Shown: in pieces, positions 55,221 to 64,000 of the stretch | Position numbering within the stretch: position 1 is the stretch's first letter | Layout of the letters: each line of letters begins with the position of its first letter | Origin: Clostridium carboxidivorans P7 | Lineage (GTDB): Bacteria > Bacillota > Clostridia > Clostridiales > Clostridiaceae | Length of the DNA: 64,000 nt | Direction: 5' to 3' | Assembly: GCF_001038625.1 (NCBI RefSeq) | Contig: NZ_CP011803.1 | Location: forward strand, 1,054,001 to 1,118,000 | Notes under the pieces: model-generated | The model's input: the letters and a program-made list of their open reading frames with translations, nothing else | Told to the model about the DNA's origin: nothing | Database searches by the model: none | Position numbers and translations under genes: made by a program

Positions 55221-56372
55221 TTAATCAGGTGTATATCTATCAGTATTCTTTATGTAATTTTCATAAATGTACTGGAAGCCTTCTTCTTTTACTTTAGATA
55301 AAATTTCAGATCTTTTTTTACGCATATTTAAGAAACCATCATGAATACGGGGATTTCCTTTTATTGCATCCTTCAAATCCTTATTGAAAAGCTTAATTTT
55401 ATTTTGTCTTTCAAGTTCATGTAAAAGTGAAAGACCTTTAATATTATTTCCAAGTACTACAGAAATTCCACGCTCATCCATTAAATCTTCTGATATTTTC
55501 CAGAAATCACCCATAGTTATGTCACCAGTACGTGGAACAGCTGCAAATTTGCAGTTGTAGCAAGATAAGTTTAAATAAAGATCACATATGAAACCATGGA
55601 AAAATGGGTCCTGTCTTGTAATGCATTCATAAGGTTTTGCTTTGTCTATGTTCATTTTTACTTTATATTTTGACCATCCATTACTTTTATCTCTAAAGGT
55701 ATATAAATTTACTTTATGTCCTTTAGCAATGGAATTTATGTATTCATCAAATATGATTTTAGAAGGAACCCCATGACAAAGCACATCTGCTGTAAATAAA
55801 TTTTCACTTTTAGTAAAAGTTTTTAATGCAGCTACTTGGCAAGGGGTACCTGTAAATAACACTTTTCTGCCTTGATTTTCAACTAAGTCTACAATTGTTG
55901 AATAAATATTATCTAAATTGCTTTGAATATATTTTGAACTTCTAAGCTTTGAAAGATTCTCTTTGTTATCTACACATATATGTTTTACAGTTAAATTTTC
56001 TCCCCAGGCAGCACCAAATACAACACCACCTTCTTCAATGAAGCTTTCTGCAATTTCAGTAAAAATTCCACCAGAAGAGCTTGCAAGTCTTGTAGTATCA
56101 TTTGTAGAAAAGGCAGCATAAGTTTTTATTTCTTCTTTTGTAAAATTATTTGACTCAAAGCTTATAACAGGACAATTTTTAGAGCAAAGACCGCAATTAA
56201 CACATTTATCTTCTATAATTTCTGGTTTGTAAAATCCTTCCTCGGAAATTTTAATTTCAATTGCATTAAATTTACAAGCATTAACACATCCAAAACAGCT
56301 TGTACATTTTTTCAAGCCAATTATATTAATAGCAGGTAATTTGCTATTAATATGGTTATCATCATTAATCAT
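55221..56372 (-). CDS. Coenzyme F420 hydrogenase/dehydrogenase beta subunit family iron-sulfur protein
   Basis: The protein has 383 residues. Two 4Fe-4S motifs sit at the N-terminus, CTSCFGCVNACKFNA and CVNCGLCSKNCPV. The FrhB/FdhB-type flavin domain follows, with SSSGGIFTEIAESFIEEGGV, LFTGTPCQVAALK, DVLCHGVPS and GDITMGDFW. Such proteins in Firmicutes do not use F420 with certainty; they are often found with polysaccharide pyruvyl transferases. Here it is a single gene, so the partner is unknown. Confidence 0.88.
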   Translation of the reverse strand: MINDDNHINSKLPAINIIGLKKCTSCFGCVNACKFNAIEIKISEEGFYKPEIIEDKCVNCGLCSKNCPVISFESNNFTKEEIKTYAAFSTNDTTRLASSSGGIFTEIAESFIEEGGVVFGAAWGENLTVKHICVDNKENLSKLRSSKYIQSNLDNIYSTIVDLVENQGRKVLFTGTPCQVAALKTFTKSENLFTADVLCHGVPSKIIFDEYINSIAKGHKVNLYTFRDKSNGWSKYKVKMNIDKAKPYECITRQDPFFHGFICDLYLNLSCYNCKFAAVPRTGDITMGDFWKISEDLMDERGISVVLGNNIKGLSLLHELERQNKIKLFNKDLKDAIKGNPRIHDGFLNMRKKRSEILSKVKEEGFQYIYENYIKNTDRYTPD

Positions 56373-56670
56373 TTATTTTTACCATCCTCAATTTCACAAT
56401 TTATAGTTTTATTATAATACTTAGAGTGAAAAAATTCATTACATAATAATAGTAGAAACTTTTTTATATTATAGATATACAACATAATTAAATTTTACTT
56501 AATATAGTAAAATTAAGATTTTAAATTTGAATGTTTATAGTTATGTAATAAATTTTTAAATCAATTAATGAAGTGGCTTCTATTGTGCAAATAAACAAAA
56601 AAAATCGTTAAATAATCAATATTAAGTCATTAATAAATATATTAAAATGATTCAATAAGGAGAAAATAGA

Positions 56671-56909
56671 ATGGCAATTATTCATTGGAGTGGAGCAATA
56701 ATTGGACTAGCTATTGCAATAATATTAATTTTTAGAAAGGTAAATCCTGTATATACTCTTTTGGGCTGAGCTATTATAGGTGGAGTTGAGGAGGCACTAT
56801 TAAAGAAACAGATATATCAGAAACTGCTGCAACAACTGTTAAGGAAAAACCAAGCTTTGCTAAAGAAATGCTGGGTATTGTATCGTTATCAATTAGTCCT
56901 ATTGAATGA
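56671..56909 (+). pseudogene. GntP-type permease remnant, N-terminal part
   Basis: ATG 56671, behind AAGGAG, starts a frame reading MAIIHWSGAIIGLAIAIILI, then FRKVNPVYTLLG and a TGA at 56767-56769. This is the typical N-terminus of GntP gluconate/glycerate permeases. A second frame then reads KETDISETAATTVKEKPSFA and KEMLGIVSLSISPIE to TGA 56907-56909, a cytoplasmic-loop stretch of the same family. The gene is destroyed. The C-terminal part appears 2.7 kb downstream at 59640-59849. Confidence 0.75.
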
Positions 56910-56956
56910 AAATATTGCTTACTTCTGATAAAAATAAATAAAGGAGAGATGCTAAA

Positions 56957-57919
56957 TTGAAAATAGTTATTTTAGATGGATATACTTTGAATCCGGGAGA
57001 TTTATCTTATGCAGAGCTAAAAAAACTGGGTGAATTAATAGTTTATGATCGTACACCAGAAGATAAAATCGTTGAGAGAATTGGTGACGCTGAAATAGTA
57101 TTTACAAATAAAACACCAGTAACTAAAGCAACTTTAGAGGCTTGCACAAATATTAGGTTTATAGGTGTACTAGCTACTGGATACAATATTGTAGACACAG
57201 AAGCTGCTAAAGTAAAAGGCATTCCAGTAACAAATATTCCTACTTATGGGACAGATGCTGTTTCGCAGTTTGCAATTGCACTTTTGCTAGAGCTTTGTCA
57301 TCATATTGGAAGCCATTCAGACGCTGTTAAAAATGGTGATTGGGCAAACAATGCAGATTGGTGTTTTTGGAACTACCCACTAATTGAGCTTGCAGGAAAG
57401 ACTATGGGAATCATTGGATTTGGTCGTATAGGCCAAGCTACAGGTTATATTGCTCAAGCATTGGGAATGAAAGTAATAGCTCATGGTGGTCATCGTAACC
57501 CCGATTTAGTAACAGACACTTGTAGATATGCAGAAAATCTTGATGATTTACTTAAGAATTCAGATGTAATTTCTTTACACTGTCCTTTATTCCCTGAAAC
57601 ACAAGGAATTATTAACAAGGATAACATTGCTAAGATGAAGGATGGAGTGTTAATCATTAATGATTCTAGAGGACCATTAATAGTAGAGGAAGATTTAAGC
57701 GATGCTTTAAATAGTGGAAAAGTTGGTGGAGCTGCAGTTGATGTAGTGTCTACAGAACCAATAAAAATGGATAATCCATTATTATCTGCGAAGAACATAA
57801 TCATTAGTCCTCATATTGCATGGGCACCAAAAGAATCCCGTGAGAGATTACTCAATATTGCAATAGATAATTTAAAACACTTTATCAATGGTGAAGCTAT
57901 AAACATAGTAAATAAGTAA
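56957..57919 (+). CDS. D-2-hydroxyacid dehydrogenase (hydroxypyruvate reductase type)
   Basis: The protein has 320 residues and starts at TTG 56957 after AAAGGAG. The NAD motif is GIIGFGRIGQATG, and catalytic residues lie in INDSRGPLIVEEDL (Arg) and SPHIAWAP (His). It reduces a 2-keto acid such as hydroxypyruvate to D-glycerate or the reverse. It lies in a cluster with glycerate kinase, a sugar isomerase and a CdaR regulator, which supports hydroxypyruvate/glycerate as substrate. Confidence 0.92.
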   Translation: MKIVILDGYTLNPGDLSYAELKKLGELIVYDRTPEDKIVERIGDAEIVFTNKTPVTKATLEACTNIRFIGVLATGYNIVDTEAAKVKGIPVTNIPTYGTDAVSQFAIALLLELCHHIGSHSDAVKNGDWANNADWCFWNYPLIELAGKTMGIIGFGRIGQATGYIAQALGMKVIAHGGHRNPDLVTDTCRYAENLDDLLKNSDVISLHCPLFPETQGIINKDNIAKMKDGVLIINDSRGPLIVEEDLSDALNSGKVGGAAVDVVSTEPIKMDNPLLSAKNIIISPHIAWAPKESRERLLNIAIDNLKHFINGEAINIVNK

Positions 57920-57953
57920 ATAATTTAATTACTATTTAGAATAAAAAATAGAG

Positions 57954-58393
57954 CTAAAGAAAAGGATTGGAATTTTCTTTAACTCTTGATTTTAAGCCAG
58001 AAGTATTATATATAAGTTTAGAATTAAGGTTTTTCATAGGTGAATCATCTGGAAGAGCGATATTGATTTTTTCACAAATATCAATAACTTTAAGAACCAT
58101 TAAATCAAATAAATTAGCAAGATCACTTTCAAAAGTAGTTTTAAACCTACTAAAAAAAGATTCATCAGGTACATATTTATAAAAGCCACAGAATTCTCTT
58201 AATTCATCAGAAAATATAAGAAAAATTGTTAATAAGGTAGTAGTAGGTATATGAAATATTTGCATGATTATTAGTGCTGATAGTACAGAAAAAAGTTCAT
58301 ATTCTCTATCTTTTCCTAAATCATAATAGTAGTGTTCCTTAAATGGATTAGGGATAAAGGTATTAATATGAAAATTTTCCGCAAGCGACTAAT
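57954..58393 (-). pseudogene. Transposase remnant (N-terminal part of an IS1182-like transposase)
   Basis: On the minus strand an open frame reads FIPNPFKEHYYYDLGKDREY, then SVLSALIIMQIFHIPTTTLL, SDELREFCGFYKYVPDESFF and SRFKTTFESDLANLFDLMV. This matches the N-terminal region of DDE transposases of the IS1182/DUF772 type (LREFCGF, VPD-S-RFK). No start codon context, catalytic DDE part or terminal repeats are seen. It separates the dehydrogenase from the TIM-barrel gene and marks an old insertion. Confidence 0.75.
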
Positions 58394-58423
58394 TATGAAT
58401 CTTGTCTAAGGGAGGAAATATAA

Positions 58424-59326
58424 ATGAAAGATCCAATTCAAAAATATTTTCAAATAGGAACTATCCAATGGATGAGTCATCCGCCGGTGAATTATAATTT
58501 GTTAGATTCGATTAAAACAATTACTTGTGATGAGTATTTTGGAGCATTAGAAATTACAAAAGTTTCAGATCCAGAAATAAGAGCAAAGGTGAAAAAAATG
58601 CTAGAGCAATCTCATCTAAAAGTTTGTTATGGTGCACAACCAAGATTACTAGGACCTGGATTAAATCCAAATGATATAAATGAAGAGGGTAGAAAAGCTG
58701 CAGAAGCAACATTAATAGAAGCTGTTGATGAAGCTGAATACTTAGGAGCAAAGGGAATTGCCTTCTTATCTGGAAAGTGGAAAAAAGATACTAAAGACCA
58801 AGCTTATGCACAATTACTAAAAACCACTCGTTCAGTATGTGATTATGCAGCAACAAAAGGCATGATTGTAGAACTTGAAGTCTTTGATTTTGATATGGAC
58901 AAGTGCTCTCTTATTGGACCAGCACCTTATGCAGCACAATTTGCAGCTAATATGAGAACAACACATAATAACTTCGGATTAATGGTTGACTTATCTCATT
59001 TTCCTACAACCTATGAAACATCGAAATTTGTTGTACAAACACTAAGACCATATATTACTCATTTCCATATTGGAAATGCTGTTGTAGAAAAAGGATGTGA
59101 AGCTTACGGAGATCAACACCCAAGGTTTGGATATCCAAATAGTGCAAATGATACTGGCGAATTAGTAGATTTCTTCACAGTTCTTAAAGAAGAAGGATTC
59201 TTTAATGCAAAAAATCCTTATGTGCTATCTATAGAAGTTAAACCATGGGGTGACGAGGATGGAGATATTGTTTTAGCTAGCACTAAGAGAGTTATCAATA
59301 GAGCTTGGGCTCTTGTAGAAGAATAA
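58424..59326 (+). CDS. Sugar phosphate isomerase/epimerase (TIM barrel, AP-endonuclease family 2)
   Basis: The protein has 300 residues, behind GGGAGG. Conserved features are VVELEVFDFD-type metal ligands (IVELEVFDFDMDKCSLI), GLMVDLSHFPTTYE and THFHIGNAVV, with His and Glu residues for a divalent metal as in xylose-isomerase-like proteins. Hydroxypyruvate isomerase or a sugar-acid epimerase would suit the surrounding glycerate genes, but the substrate is inferred. Confidence 0.85.
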   Translation: MKDPIQKYFQIGTIQWMSHPPVNYNLLDSIKTITCDEYFGALEITKVSDPEIRAKVKKMLEQSHLKVCYGAQPRLLGPGLNPNDINEEGRKAAEATLIEAVDEAEYLGAKGIAFLSGKWKKDTKDQAYAQLLKTTRSVCDYAATKGMIVELEVFDFDMDKCSLIGPAPYAAQFAANMRTTHNNFGLMVDLSHFPTTYETSKFVVQTLRPYITHFHIGNAVVEKGCEAYGDQHPRFGYPNSANDTGELVDFFTVLKEEGFFNAKNPYVLSIEVKPWGDEDGDIVLASTKRVINRAWALVEE

Positions 59327-59375
59327 AAGCTTAAAAAGATTTTGTTATTAGGGTTCTATACAAAGAGATTGCTAA

Positions 59376-59549
59376 AATTCATCATCTATAATCAAATTCT
59401 TAGAAGAATCTGAAGATACTTTAAAATTTAGTAAGGGTTTAAAAACTGCAAGAACTCAATTAGAGGCAGAAAAAATAACTTCCATTTATCATAAAACTCA
59501 AGCAGGAGAGTCTCTTGATGCCATTTTAGAGCTTTTTAATGCTGCATAA
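59376..59549 (+). pseudogene. Unrecognised coding remnant
   Basis: A 57-codon open stretch has no start codon. It reads IIKFLEESEDTLKFSKGLKT, then ARTQLEAEKITSIYHKTQAG and ESLDAILELFNAA before TAA 547-549 of that line. The composition looks coding, but I do not recognise the family. It sits between the TIM-barrel gene and the GntP C-terminal remnant. Confidence 0.4.
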
Positions 59550-59639
59550 GATATCTCTTTAGTTATCATGCTGGAAAAATTTGTTGGGAATTTCGCTCAT
59601 TTATAGTTAAATATAAAGGTTTTACAATCAATTTAAATT

Positions 59640-59849
59640 GATTCAATAATTATACTGCCACTTGCAGCAATAATGGTTCATACAGGAGCAACAGTTATCG
59701 ATCACTTACCACATGACAGTTTTTTCCACACGACAGCAGATTCTGTAAAGATGAGCATTAATAAACGTATGAAACTAATTCCATATGAATTAATAGTTGG
59801 TGGATCTATGGCTATTGTAGCAACAATCATATACGGATTCTTAAAATAA
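59640..59849 (+). pseudogene. GntP-type permease remnant, C-terminal part
   Basis: The frame reads IILPLAAIMVHTGATVIDHL, then PHDSFFHTTADSVKMSINKR and ends IYGFLK. The HTGATVIDHLPH motif is characteristic of the GntP C-terminus. There is no start codon and everything upstream is missing. Together with 56671-56909 it shows one permease gene, or two, reduced to ends. Confidence 0.8.
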
Positions 59850-59913
59850 TGAAAATTTTAAGTTATGGTTTTAATGATGGAAAAAATATAAAATCAGGGT
59901 AGGAGAGTTAGAT

Positions 59914-61056
59914 ATGAAAAAAGATTTAGTTATTGTATTAGCACCGGATTCCTTTAAGGAAAGTATGACAGCAAAAGAAGCTTGTGAAGCAATGGAAAGA
60001 GGAATAAAAAAAGTAGATAGTAATATTAGTTGTGTACATGTACCAATGGCTGATGGTGGTGAAGGAACTATGCAGTCTTTAGTAGATGGCACAAATGGAA
60101 AAATATATTCCTTAAAAGTAGTTGGACCACTAGGTAATGAAGTGGAATCACAATATGGTATTTTAGGAGATGGAGAAATAGGGGTATTAGAGATGGCCAA
60201 TGCTAGCGGAATACATCTAGTACCTTTAGAACAAAGAAATCCTTTAATAACTACAACTTATGGTACCGGACAGCTTATCAAGGCTTGTTTAGATCATGGA
60301 GTGAAAAAATTATTAATAGGTATTGGAGGAAGTGCTACAAATGATGGTGGAGCAGGAGTTGTACAAGCACTTGGTGGAAGATTACTAGATAAACAAGGAA
60401 AAGAATTAGGCTTTGGCGGTGGAGAATTAAGAAAACTGAATTCCATTGATCTAACTAATTTTGATTCCAGATTAAAAGAAGTTGTAATAGAAGTAGCTTG
60501 TGATGTTAACAATCCACTTTGTGGAGAAAGAGGAGCTTCAAATGTATATGGTCCACAAAAGGGTGCTACCAAAGAAATGATAGGAATACTAGATGACAAT
60601 CTAAAACACTATGCAGATATAATCAAAAAACAACTTGGAAAAGATGTATTAGATGAACCAGGAGCTGGAGCAGCAGGTGGATTAGGGGCTGGACTTATGG
60701 CATTTTTAAATGGTACTTTGAAGAAAGGTATTGAAATGGTAATTGAATATTCAGGCTTAGAAGAAAAGGTGAAAAATGCAGACATGGTTTGGACAGGGGA
60801 AGGAAGTATAGATTTTCAAACTCAGTATGGAAAAACTCCTTTAGGTGTAGCAACAATTGCTAAAAAGTATAATAAACCAGTAATTGCACTAGCAGGAAGA
60901 GTTGGTGAAGGTACAGATGTATTATATAACATGGGTATAAATTCAATATTTGGTATTATGAGAGGGGTAGCTTCATTGGAGGAAGCTCTAACAAAAGGAC
61001 AGGAAAATATTGAAAAAACTTCTGGAAACATAATAAGATTAATGAATTTATTATAA
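59914..61056 (+). CDS. Glycerate kinase
   Basis: The protein has 380 residues and belongs to the GarK/GlxK family (class II in some schemes), which phosphorylates D-glycerate, usually at C2. Typical segments are VLAPDSFKESMTAKEACEAM, PMADGGEGTMQSLVDG, IGIGGSATNDGGAGVVQALG and DMVWTGEGSIDFQTQYGKTP. It connects hydroxypyruvate/glycerate to glycolysis and forms a functional cluster with the dehydrogenase and the CdaR regulator. Confidence 0.95.
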   Translation: MKKDLVIVLAPDSFKESMTAKEACEAMERGIKKVDSNISCVHVPMADGGEGTMQSLVDGTNGKIYSLKVVGPLGNEVESQYGILGDGEIGVLEMANASGIHLVPLEQRNPLITTTYGTGQLIKACLDHGVKKLLIGIGGSATNDGGAGVVQALGGRLLDKQGKELGFGGGELRKLNSIDLTNFDSRLKEVVIEVACDVNNPLCGERGASNVYGPQKGATKEMIGILDDNLKHYADIIKKQLGKDVLDEPGAGAAGGLGAGLMAFLNGTLKKGIEMVIEYSGLEEKVKNADMVWTGEGSIDFQTQYGKTPLGVATIAKKYNKPVIALAGRVGEGTDVLYNMGINSIFGIMRGVASLEEALTKGQENIEKTSGNIIRLMNLL

Positions 61057-61099
61057 GTTGTGGTAGTACGAATAAATTCTATAAAATCTAAAATTTTTG

Positions 61100-61150
61100 T
61101 ATGAGGTTTGGCTTTAGTCAAACCTCATATTAGTAAAAAAAGATTTTTTC
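61100..61150 (+). terminator. Terminator after glycerate kinase
   Basis: TATGAGGTTTG and CAAACCTCATA are perfect 11-base arms around GCTTTAGT. T-rich sequence follows only after an A run. Confidence 0.75.
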
Positions 61151-61332
61151 TAACTCAAGTTATTGGATACTAAAAAATATATTGTGCTCTAAAGGATATG
61201 AAAATTTGCCAAAATTATTAAAGTATTTGGTGATATAATGATTGCAAGAGTTAATTTAGAATTAAAAATCCAATTAAAAGAAGTATTGTTCCTGTGAAAG
61301 AAGATTATAAGAATTAAAAGGATGTGAGTAAT

Positions 61333-62364
61333 GTGGAATTATCTAAATTTACAGCACAAAAAATTGTCCAGAAGATGATGGAGGTAATTCCTTATAACAT
61401 AAATGTTATGGATGAAGATGGAATAATTATAGGTAGTGGTGATATTAAACGTGTTGGTGATGCTCATGAAGGAGCTAGAAAAGCAATAGAGAATTGTGCT
61501 ATTAATGAAGTGTATGATGATAAAGAAGGAATGAAGCCAGGGGTAAATGAACCTATTATTTTAAAGGATAAAGTAATTGGGGTAATAGGAATTACAGGGC
61601 ATCCAGATGAAGTAAGAAGATTCAGCAAGCTGGTTCGTGTAACGGCAGTTCTTTTGATTGAGCAAGCTAAAGCAAATGAAGAAGTTCAAAATAAAAGATT
61701 GAATATGCAGAAATTTTATCAAGAACTTGCTCATAGAAAAAATGAGTATGATGAAGAGTTTTACGAGAAAGCTAAAAGTTATGGCCTTGATATTACAAAA
61801 AAGTGCCAGACTATTGTTGTGGATGGTGATTTAAATTCAAAGGAATTTAAAAGAATATGCCAAGGATATTCTAATTATTTTGATTTGGAAAACAATAAAA
61901 CTGTATTTTTTATTACAAACGATCATGAATACAATACAGTACTAAATAATTTGAAAGATAGTAAAGTTGTAAATAAGATAAGTTTAGGTGGACAACAGGA
62001 TATTGCTGCTGTTTCATTAGAAAATGCCCAAATGGCAATGGAATTTGGAATGAAAATGAAACCATCATATAAAATATATAACTATGAAGAGTTTAAATTC
62101 TTTATTCATTTGTCTTATGATAATAAAGAATCGCTGGTTTCTTTATTTGCAAACCTTGATAAATCTGGAAATAACATAGAACTTATTGAAACTTTACAAG
62201 CATATATAGAAGAAAATGGTGATATTAATAATGTAGCTAATAAACTTAATATACATCGAAATACATTAAATTATAGATTAGAAAGAATTCATAAATTGAC
62301 TGGTAAAAATCCAAAAACCTTTTTAGAGCTATTTGAGCTATTATATGGATTAATATGGAGATGA
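61333..62364 (+). CDS. CdaR family sugar-diacid regulator
   Basis: The protein has 343 residues from GTG 61333, ten bases after AAAAGGA; the GTG at 61324 is too close. The N-terminal sugar-diacid recognition domain shows FTAQKIVQKMMEVIPYNINV and VGDAHEGARKAIE. The C-terminal helix-turn-helix is IEENGDINNVANKLNIHRNT followed by LNYRLERIHKLTGK. CdaR activates glucarate, galactarate and glycerate genes, and here it most likely controls the upstream cluster. Confidence 0.92.
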   Translation: MELSKFTAQKIVQKMMEVIPYNINVMDEDGIIIGSGDIKRVGDAHEGARKAIENCAINEVYDDKEGMKPGVNEPIILKDKVIGVIGITGHPDEVRRFSKLVRVTAVLLIEQAKANEEVQNKRLNMQKFYQELAHRKNEYDEEFYEKAKSYGLDITKKCQTIVVDGDLNSKEFKRICQGYSNYFDLENNKTVFFITNDHEYNTVLNNLKDSKVVNKISLGGQQDIAAVSLENAQMAMEFGMKMKPSYKIYNYEEFKFFIHLSYDNKESLVSLFANLDKSGNNIELIETLQAYIEENGDINNVANKLNIHRNTLNYRLERIHKLTGKNPKTFLELFELLYGLIWR

Positions 62365-62607
62365 TTTTCGCTGTTGAATTAAAAAATTTCACATAGAAGC
62401 TTCATAAAGCTGGATATTTTTTTAAAAATAACTATATTAAGATTTAGAAATATTAAAAAATATTTAAAAATTAATACAAAAATTATTGCTTACTAATTAT
62501 ATCTATGCTATAATTACACATGTTGGAATCAAATATGATTAACCAATGAAATAAGAGATTTAATATAATTAAATCTTAATCTGAATCAAAGAGGAGAAAT
62601 GTTTAAA

Positions 62608-62766
62608 ATGGCAGATAAGACTTTAGTATGTAAAGATTGCGGAAAAGAGTTTGTTTTCACAGAAGGAGAACAGGCTTTCTATAAGGAAAAAGGTTTCGAA
62701 AATGAACCAGTAAGATGCCCAGAATGCAGAAAAGCTAGAAAACAACAAAGAGGATATCAAAGATAA
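62608..62766 (+). CDS. Zinc-ribbon miniprotein
   Basis: The 52-residue protein starts at ATG 62608 behind GAGGAGA. It reads LVCKDCGKEFVFTEGEQAF, then CPECRKARKQQRGYQR. Two CxxC pairs bind one zinc, and the tail is strongly basic. Very similar short proteins are common in clostridia, but the function is unknown; nucleic acid binding is plausible. It has its own terminator. Confidence 0.9.
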   Translation: MADKTLVCKDCGKEFVFTEGEQAFYKEKGFENEPVRCPECRKARKQQRGYQR

Positions 62767-62780
62767 TATTATCTTTAAAA

Positions 62781-62815
62781 AAAGCTGTAAGAAGTAATTC
62801 TTACAGCTTTTTTAG
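62781..62815 (+). terminator. Terminator after the zinc-ribbon gene
   Basis: AAAGCTGTAAGAA, loop GTAA, TTCTTACAGCTTT and then more T form a perfect 13-pair stem. Confidence 0.92.
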
Positions 62816-62839
62816 TCGATTAATTTTCATAGTTTGAGC

Positions 62840-62866
62840 ATATTGCGAAGCAAAGCTTCGCAATAT
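62840..62866. repeat. Perfect hairpin
   Basis: ATATTGCGAAGC, loop AAA, GCTTCGCAATAT give a 12-pair stem followed by TTTATAT. It could be an extra terminator or a small repeat. Confidence 0.7.
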
Positions 62867-63030
62867 TTTATATTAAGCCAAAATTTTATATGTGTGTAAG
62901 TTATAACAAATTATTATTAATTGTAGCATATTTATTAAAAAAAGTAATATATAAAGCATATAATTGTATTAGATGATAGAATGATATCATAAGTAATATA
63001 TTATATATACATATTAAGGGGGATTAACTT

Positions 63031-63945
63031 ATGAAAAAAAGTTCAAGTGTACTTTTAAGCTTATTTTTAGCTGCGGGTATGACATTTGCAGGATGCGGAA
63101 GTCAGAAAACTTCACAGAATAGCGGAGATTCCAAAGAAACAAAAATAATGTTTAGTGGATCTTCTACAATGGCACCAACTATTTCGAAAATAGGAAACAA
63201 CTTTACGGAAAAAAATAAGACTTGGAATAAGGTTGACAGCAGTTTACCAGATAAGCCTATACAAATAACAGTATCTTCTGGAGGTTCAGGAACAGGAGTT
63301 AAAGCTGCAGTTGAGAAAACAAGTAATTTTGGATTGATATCAATGGAAATGCCAAAAGATCAAAAATCTAAAATGACTAAATATAAAGAATTCAAAATAG
63401 GTATGGATGCACTTACTATATCTGTTAATCCACAAAATTCTATTTTGCAAAAGAAGAAAGGTTTAACTAAGGAAGAAATACAAAAAATATTTTCAGGAGA
63501 AGCAAAGCTTTGGAGTGATGTAGATCCGTCATTACCTGCCAATAAAATAGTAATTGTAGTAAGAGATGCAGGTGGTGGTGCAGGTGAAGTTTTTGATAAG
63601 AGTATAATGAATGGTAAAAAAATAAGTAAAGAAGCTATACAAGCACCTTCCATGGGAGCGTTAGGTCAAAAAATTATGGAAAATAAAGATGCTATTGGAT
63701 ATGCATCAGTAGGTATAGTAGATCAAAATAAAGGAAAAATAGTTTCTATGGATGTTGATGGAGTGACTCCAACATCTGAAAATATACTATCAGGAAAATA
63801 TAAAATAGCAAGACCTCTTCTAATAATAAAAGATGGAGATTTAAATGTAGAAGAAAACGCTTTTATAAAATATGTAACTTCAGAGGAAGGATTAAAAGTA
63901 GTTAAGGAATTAGGATTTGTACCTGTAAGTAATTCTAAACAATAA
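63031..63945 (+). CDS. pstS: Phosphate ABC transporter substrate-binding protein
   Basis: The protein has 304 residues. The signal peptide ends with the lipobox TFAGC (Cys22), then GSQKTSQNSGDSKE. The phosphate-binding domain has FSGSSTMAPTISKIGNNFTE, SSGGSGTGVKAAVEK and VVRDAGGGAGEVFDKSIM. It delivers phosphate to a PstCAB transporter, whose genes are expected just beyond the window; a terminator hairpin follows it directly. Confidence 0.93.
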   Translation: MKKSSSVLLSLFLAAGMTFAGCGSQKTSQNSGDSKETKIMFSGSSTMAPTISKIGNNFTEKNKTWNKVDSSLPDKPIQITVSSGGSGTGVKAAVEKTSNFGLISMEMPKDQKSKMTKYKEFKIGMDALTISVNPQNSILQKKKGLTKEEIQKIFSGEAKLWSDVDPSLPANKIVIVVRDAGGGAGEVFDKSIMNGKKISKEAIQAPSMGALGQKIMENKDAIGYASVGIVDQNKGKIVSMDVDGVTPTSENILSGKYKIARPLLIIKDGDLNVEENAFIKYVTSEEGLKVVKELGFVPVSNSKQ

Positions 63946-63952
63946 ATGGACA

Positions 63953-63990
63953 AACTCCTCGGGATTATTACCTGAGGAGTTATTTTAATT
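63953..63990 (+). terminator. Terminator or attenuator after pstS
   Basis: AACTCCTCGGG and CCTGAGGAGTT pair around ATTATTA, then ATTTTAATT. It would raise pstS expression over downstream pst genes. Confidence 0.82.
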
Positions 63991-64000
63991 AAAAGGTGAG

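Noticed and set aside
56767-56769. TGA in the GntP-like start, considered as another Sec codon
   Set aside because: The frame downstream breaks anyway, there is no good hairpin at SECIS distance, and GntP proteins are not known selenoproteins. Decay explains it better.
57490-57804. A 104-codon minus-strand frame in the dehydrogenase gene
   Set aside because: It is the complement of a well-conserved NAD-dependent dehydrogenase and has no start context.
60294-60599. Minus-strand open frames within the glycerate kinase gene
   Set aside because: They are antisense to a highly conserved kinase and show low-complexity Ser/Pro composition.

Overview
The window is AT-rich DNA from a spore-forming, strictly anaerobic Clostridium-type Firmicute. 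The evidence is a selenium-dependent glycine/sarcosine/betaine reductase operon, a gerA-type spore germination operon with a sigma-G-like promoter, three T-box leaders, a glycyl radical enzyme with its activase, strong AGGAGG ribosome binding sites, and frequent GTG and TTG starts. The iron alcohol dehydrogenase resembles those of solvent-forming or acetogenic clostridia, but I cannot name a species.

Layout. Positions 1-955 hold debris (a membrane protein tail, a LysR tail, a deleted selA and a trace of selB) in front of an intact selenocysteine tRNA. A TetR gene (minus) and a reductase operon follow (2046-9607): pyruvoyl component B, selenoprotein B, a frameshifted trxB, trxA, selenoprotein grdA, grdC and grdD. 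Two of these genes need UGA read as selenocysteine. Positions 9648-12380 hold a broken gene, a PPC/DUF296 protein and a T-box-controlled MFS transporter. The germination operon (12481-16494), an alcohol dehydrogenase and a chemotaxis receptor come next. From 19740 to 25193 there are two PadR-controlled membrane-protein units, a lipoprotein, a Cys-rich protein, a MazG-like protein and a GH1 glycosidase. Positions 25372-26613 hold an SDR/MarR pair.

Positions 26670-30670 form a compact module: an XRE-cupin regulator, a glycyl radical enzyme with an unusual active-site motif, and its activase. The same paired palindrome lies in front of the regulator and the enzyme. Positions 30854-35831 hold single genes, ending in an Rh-type ammonium channel. 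Two ABC exporters lie on the minus strand (36118-41443). Then come an AEC carrier, an asparagine synthetase followed by a glycosyltransferase/SGNH-like fusion (43118-47132), and a large inverted repeat. Two divergent T-boxes with apparent Ile specifiers follow (48345-49170); one serves a PPC/DUF296 gene and the other an aminotransferase-ilvC-ilvB operon. The last part has an AraC regulator, two iron-sulfur proteins, a glycerate-type sugar-acid cluster whose GntP permease is broken into two remnants, a CdaR regulator, a zinc-ribbon miniprotein and pstS.

The clearest functional stories are amino acid fermentation by the reductase operon, T-box control of amino-acid genes, and the self-contained radical-enzyme module. 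Several intergenic inverted-repeat families and gene remnants point to past rearrangement at both flanks of the reductase operon and inside the glycerate cluster.
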